A stretch of DNA of 6,519 bases from an uncultured Synechococcus sp. (lineage in GTDB: Bacteria; Cyanobacteriota; Cyanobacteriia; PCC-6307; Cyanobiaceae), in NCBI GenBank assembly GCA_913020095.1, contig CAJWAH010000077.1, forward strand, positions 1 to 6,519. The letters run 5' to 3'. Positions within the stretch are counted from its first letter, which is position 1; every line of letters starts with the position of its first letter. This document shows, piece after piece, positions 6,094-6,519 of this stretch. Under the pieces are notes generated by a model. That model saw only the letters and a list, made by a program, of their open reading frames with translations, was not told the DNA's origin and searched no databases. The position numbers and the translations under genes were made by a program.

Positions 6094-6519
6094 GGTCAGC
6101 CAGCTTCTGCAGCGACTTCACACCGGAATCGATTTGGCCCTTGATCTCCCAGCTGGGGAAGCCTTCGATCGCCTTGCTTTGGCACAGCGACGCTTGGGAG
6201 TTTTTGCCATCGGTGGCGCACTCGATCACATCGAGCTTGGCGGCAGCGTCTTGGCCAAAGAGCTCCTTCTGCTCATGGCAATGGGGGCACCAGTAGGCCG
6301 AATACATCCGGGCACCGATGCTGCTGAGGTGCTCAGCGAGGGCCAACTTGGCTGGATTGCTGACGCTGGTCACCGCCGGTGGGGCGCCTTTTTCACTCAG
6401 CACCGCCGGGCGATCGGCCGAAGCCACCCAGGCCAGGCTCAGCAAGCCCACCAGCACCACCAAAATCACACTGCGGAACAGCACCTGACCGCTGTCTTCC
6501 CATTCACGACCGAGCAAAT
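6062..6519 (-). CDS. Vitamin K epoxide reductase (VKOR)-thioredoxin fusion, C-terminal part (N-terminus beyond right edge)
   Basis: C-terminal 152 codons or so of a bacterial VKOR homologue fused to a thioredoxin-like domain, a membrane system that makes disulfide bonds using quinone as electron acceptor. Visible are GREWEDSGQVLFR just after the VKOR helical bundle, a last membrane helix (about 12-33 residues from the edge), a Pro/Ser/Ala linker, then the Trx domain: IGARMYSAYWCPHCHEQKEL with the redox pair CPHC, VIECATDGKNSQASLC with two further cysteines, and GFPSWEIKGQ, where the Pro sits at the cis-Pro position. The tail ADLSGYQGPRNF is typical of the cyanobacterial fusion. The frame stays open to the window edge and the true start is outside; the TTG at 6515-6517 is internal. 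It is convergent with nadB and overlaps its end by 32 bp. The Trx domain should face the periplasm or thylakoid lumen. The quinone-reducing VKOR core cannot be checked here. Confidence 0.93.
   Translation of the reverse strand, partial: LLGREWEDSGQVLFRSVILVVLVGLLSLAWVASADRPAVLSEKGAPPAVTSVSNPAKLALAEHLSSIGARMYSAYWCPHCHEQKELFGQDAAAKLDVIECATDGKNSQASLCQSKAIEGFPSWEIKGQIDSGVKSLQKLADLSGYQGPRNF

Overview
The window looks like chromosomal DNA of a high-GC picocyanobacterium (marine or brackish Synechococcus / Cyanobium type). The strongest evidence is psbU, a photosystem II extrinsic subunit, together with two cyanobacterial families of unknown function (the PDZ/radical-SAM-like DUF512 protein and a DUF3120-type membrane protein), a VKOR-thioredoxin fusion and nadB. 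I saw no mobile element, tRNA, rRNA, CRISPR array or complete HIP1 octamer (GCGATCGC). Genus is an inference.

Layout. The left half (1-3166) is a leftward run of three closely spaced genes: uppP (undecaprenyl-diphosphate phosphatase), a DUF512 radical-SAM-like protein, and the N-terminal 291 codons of a TolC-family outer-membrane protein that runs off the left edge. The gaps are 15 and 27 nt, so they probably form one transcript. A 90-bp divergent intergenic region (3167-3256) with nested imperfect inverted repeats separates them from a rightward set: a DUF3120-like integral membrane protein (3257-3961), psbU (4046-4429) and nadB (4459-6093). At the right edge a VKOR-Trx gene enters leftward, and its 3' end overlaps the 3' end of nadB by 32 bp.

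Functional reading. The leftward set is envelope-related at both ends: lipid-carrier recycling for peptidoglycan and glycan export, and an outer-membrane channel. A predicted Fe-S enzyme of unknown substrate lies between them. The rightward set pairs a lumenal photosystem II protein with the first enzyme of de novo NAD synthesis. The VKOR-Trx protein would supply disulfides to exported or lumenal proteins; mature PsbU has no cysteine, so it is not a substrate itself.

Start codons are unusual: of six genes whose 5' ends are visible, only psbU has ATG. Three starts are GTG (tolC, DUF512, uppP) and two are probably TTG (DUF3120, nadB). In all five cases an in-frame stop lies a short way upstream with no ATG or GTG between. 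The tolC end of the window is clearly poorer in GC than the rest. Overall this is a mostly ordinary core-genome region. The least understood items are the DUF512 and DUF3120 proteins.
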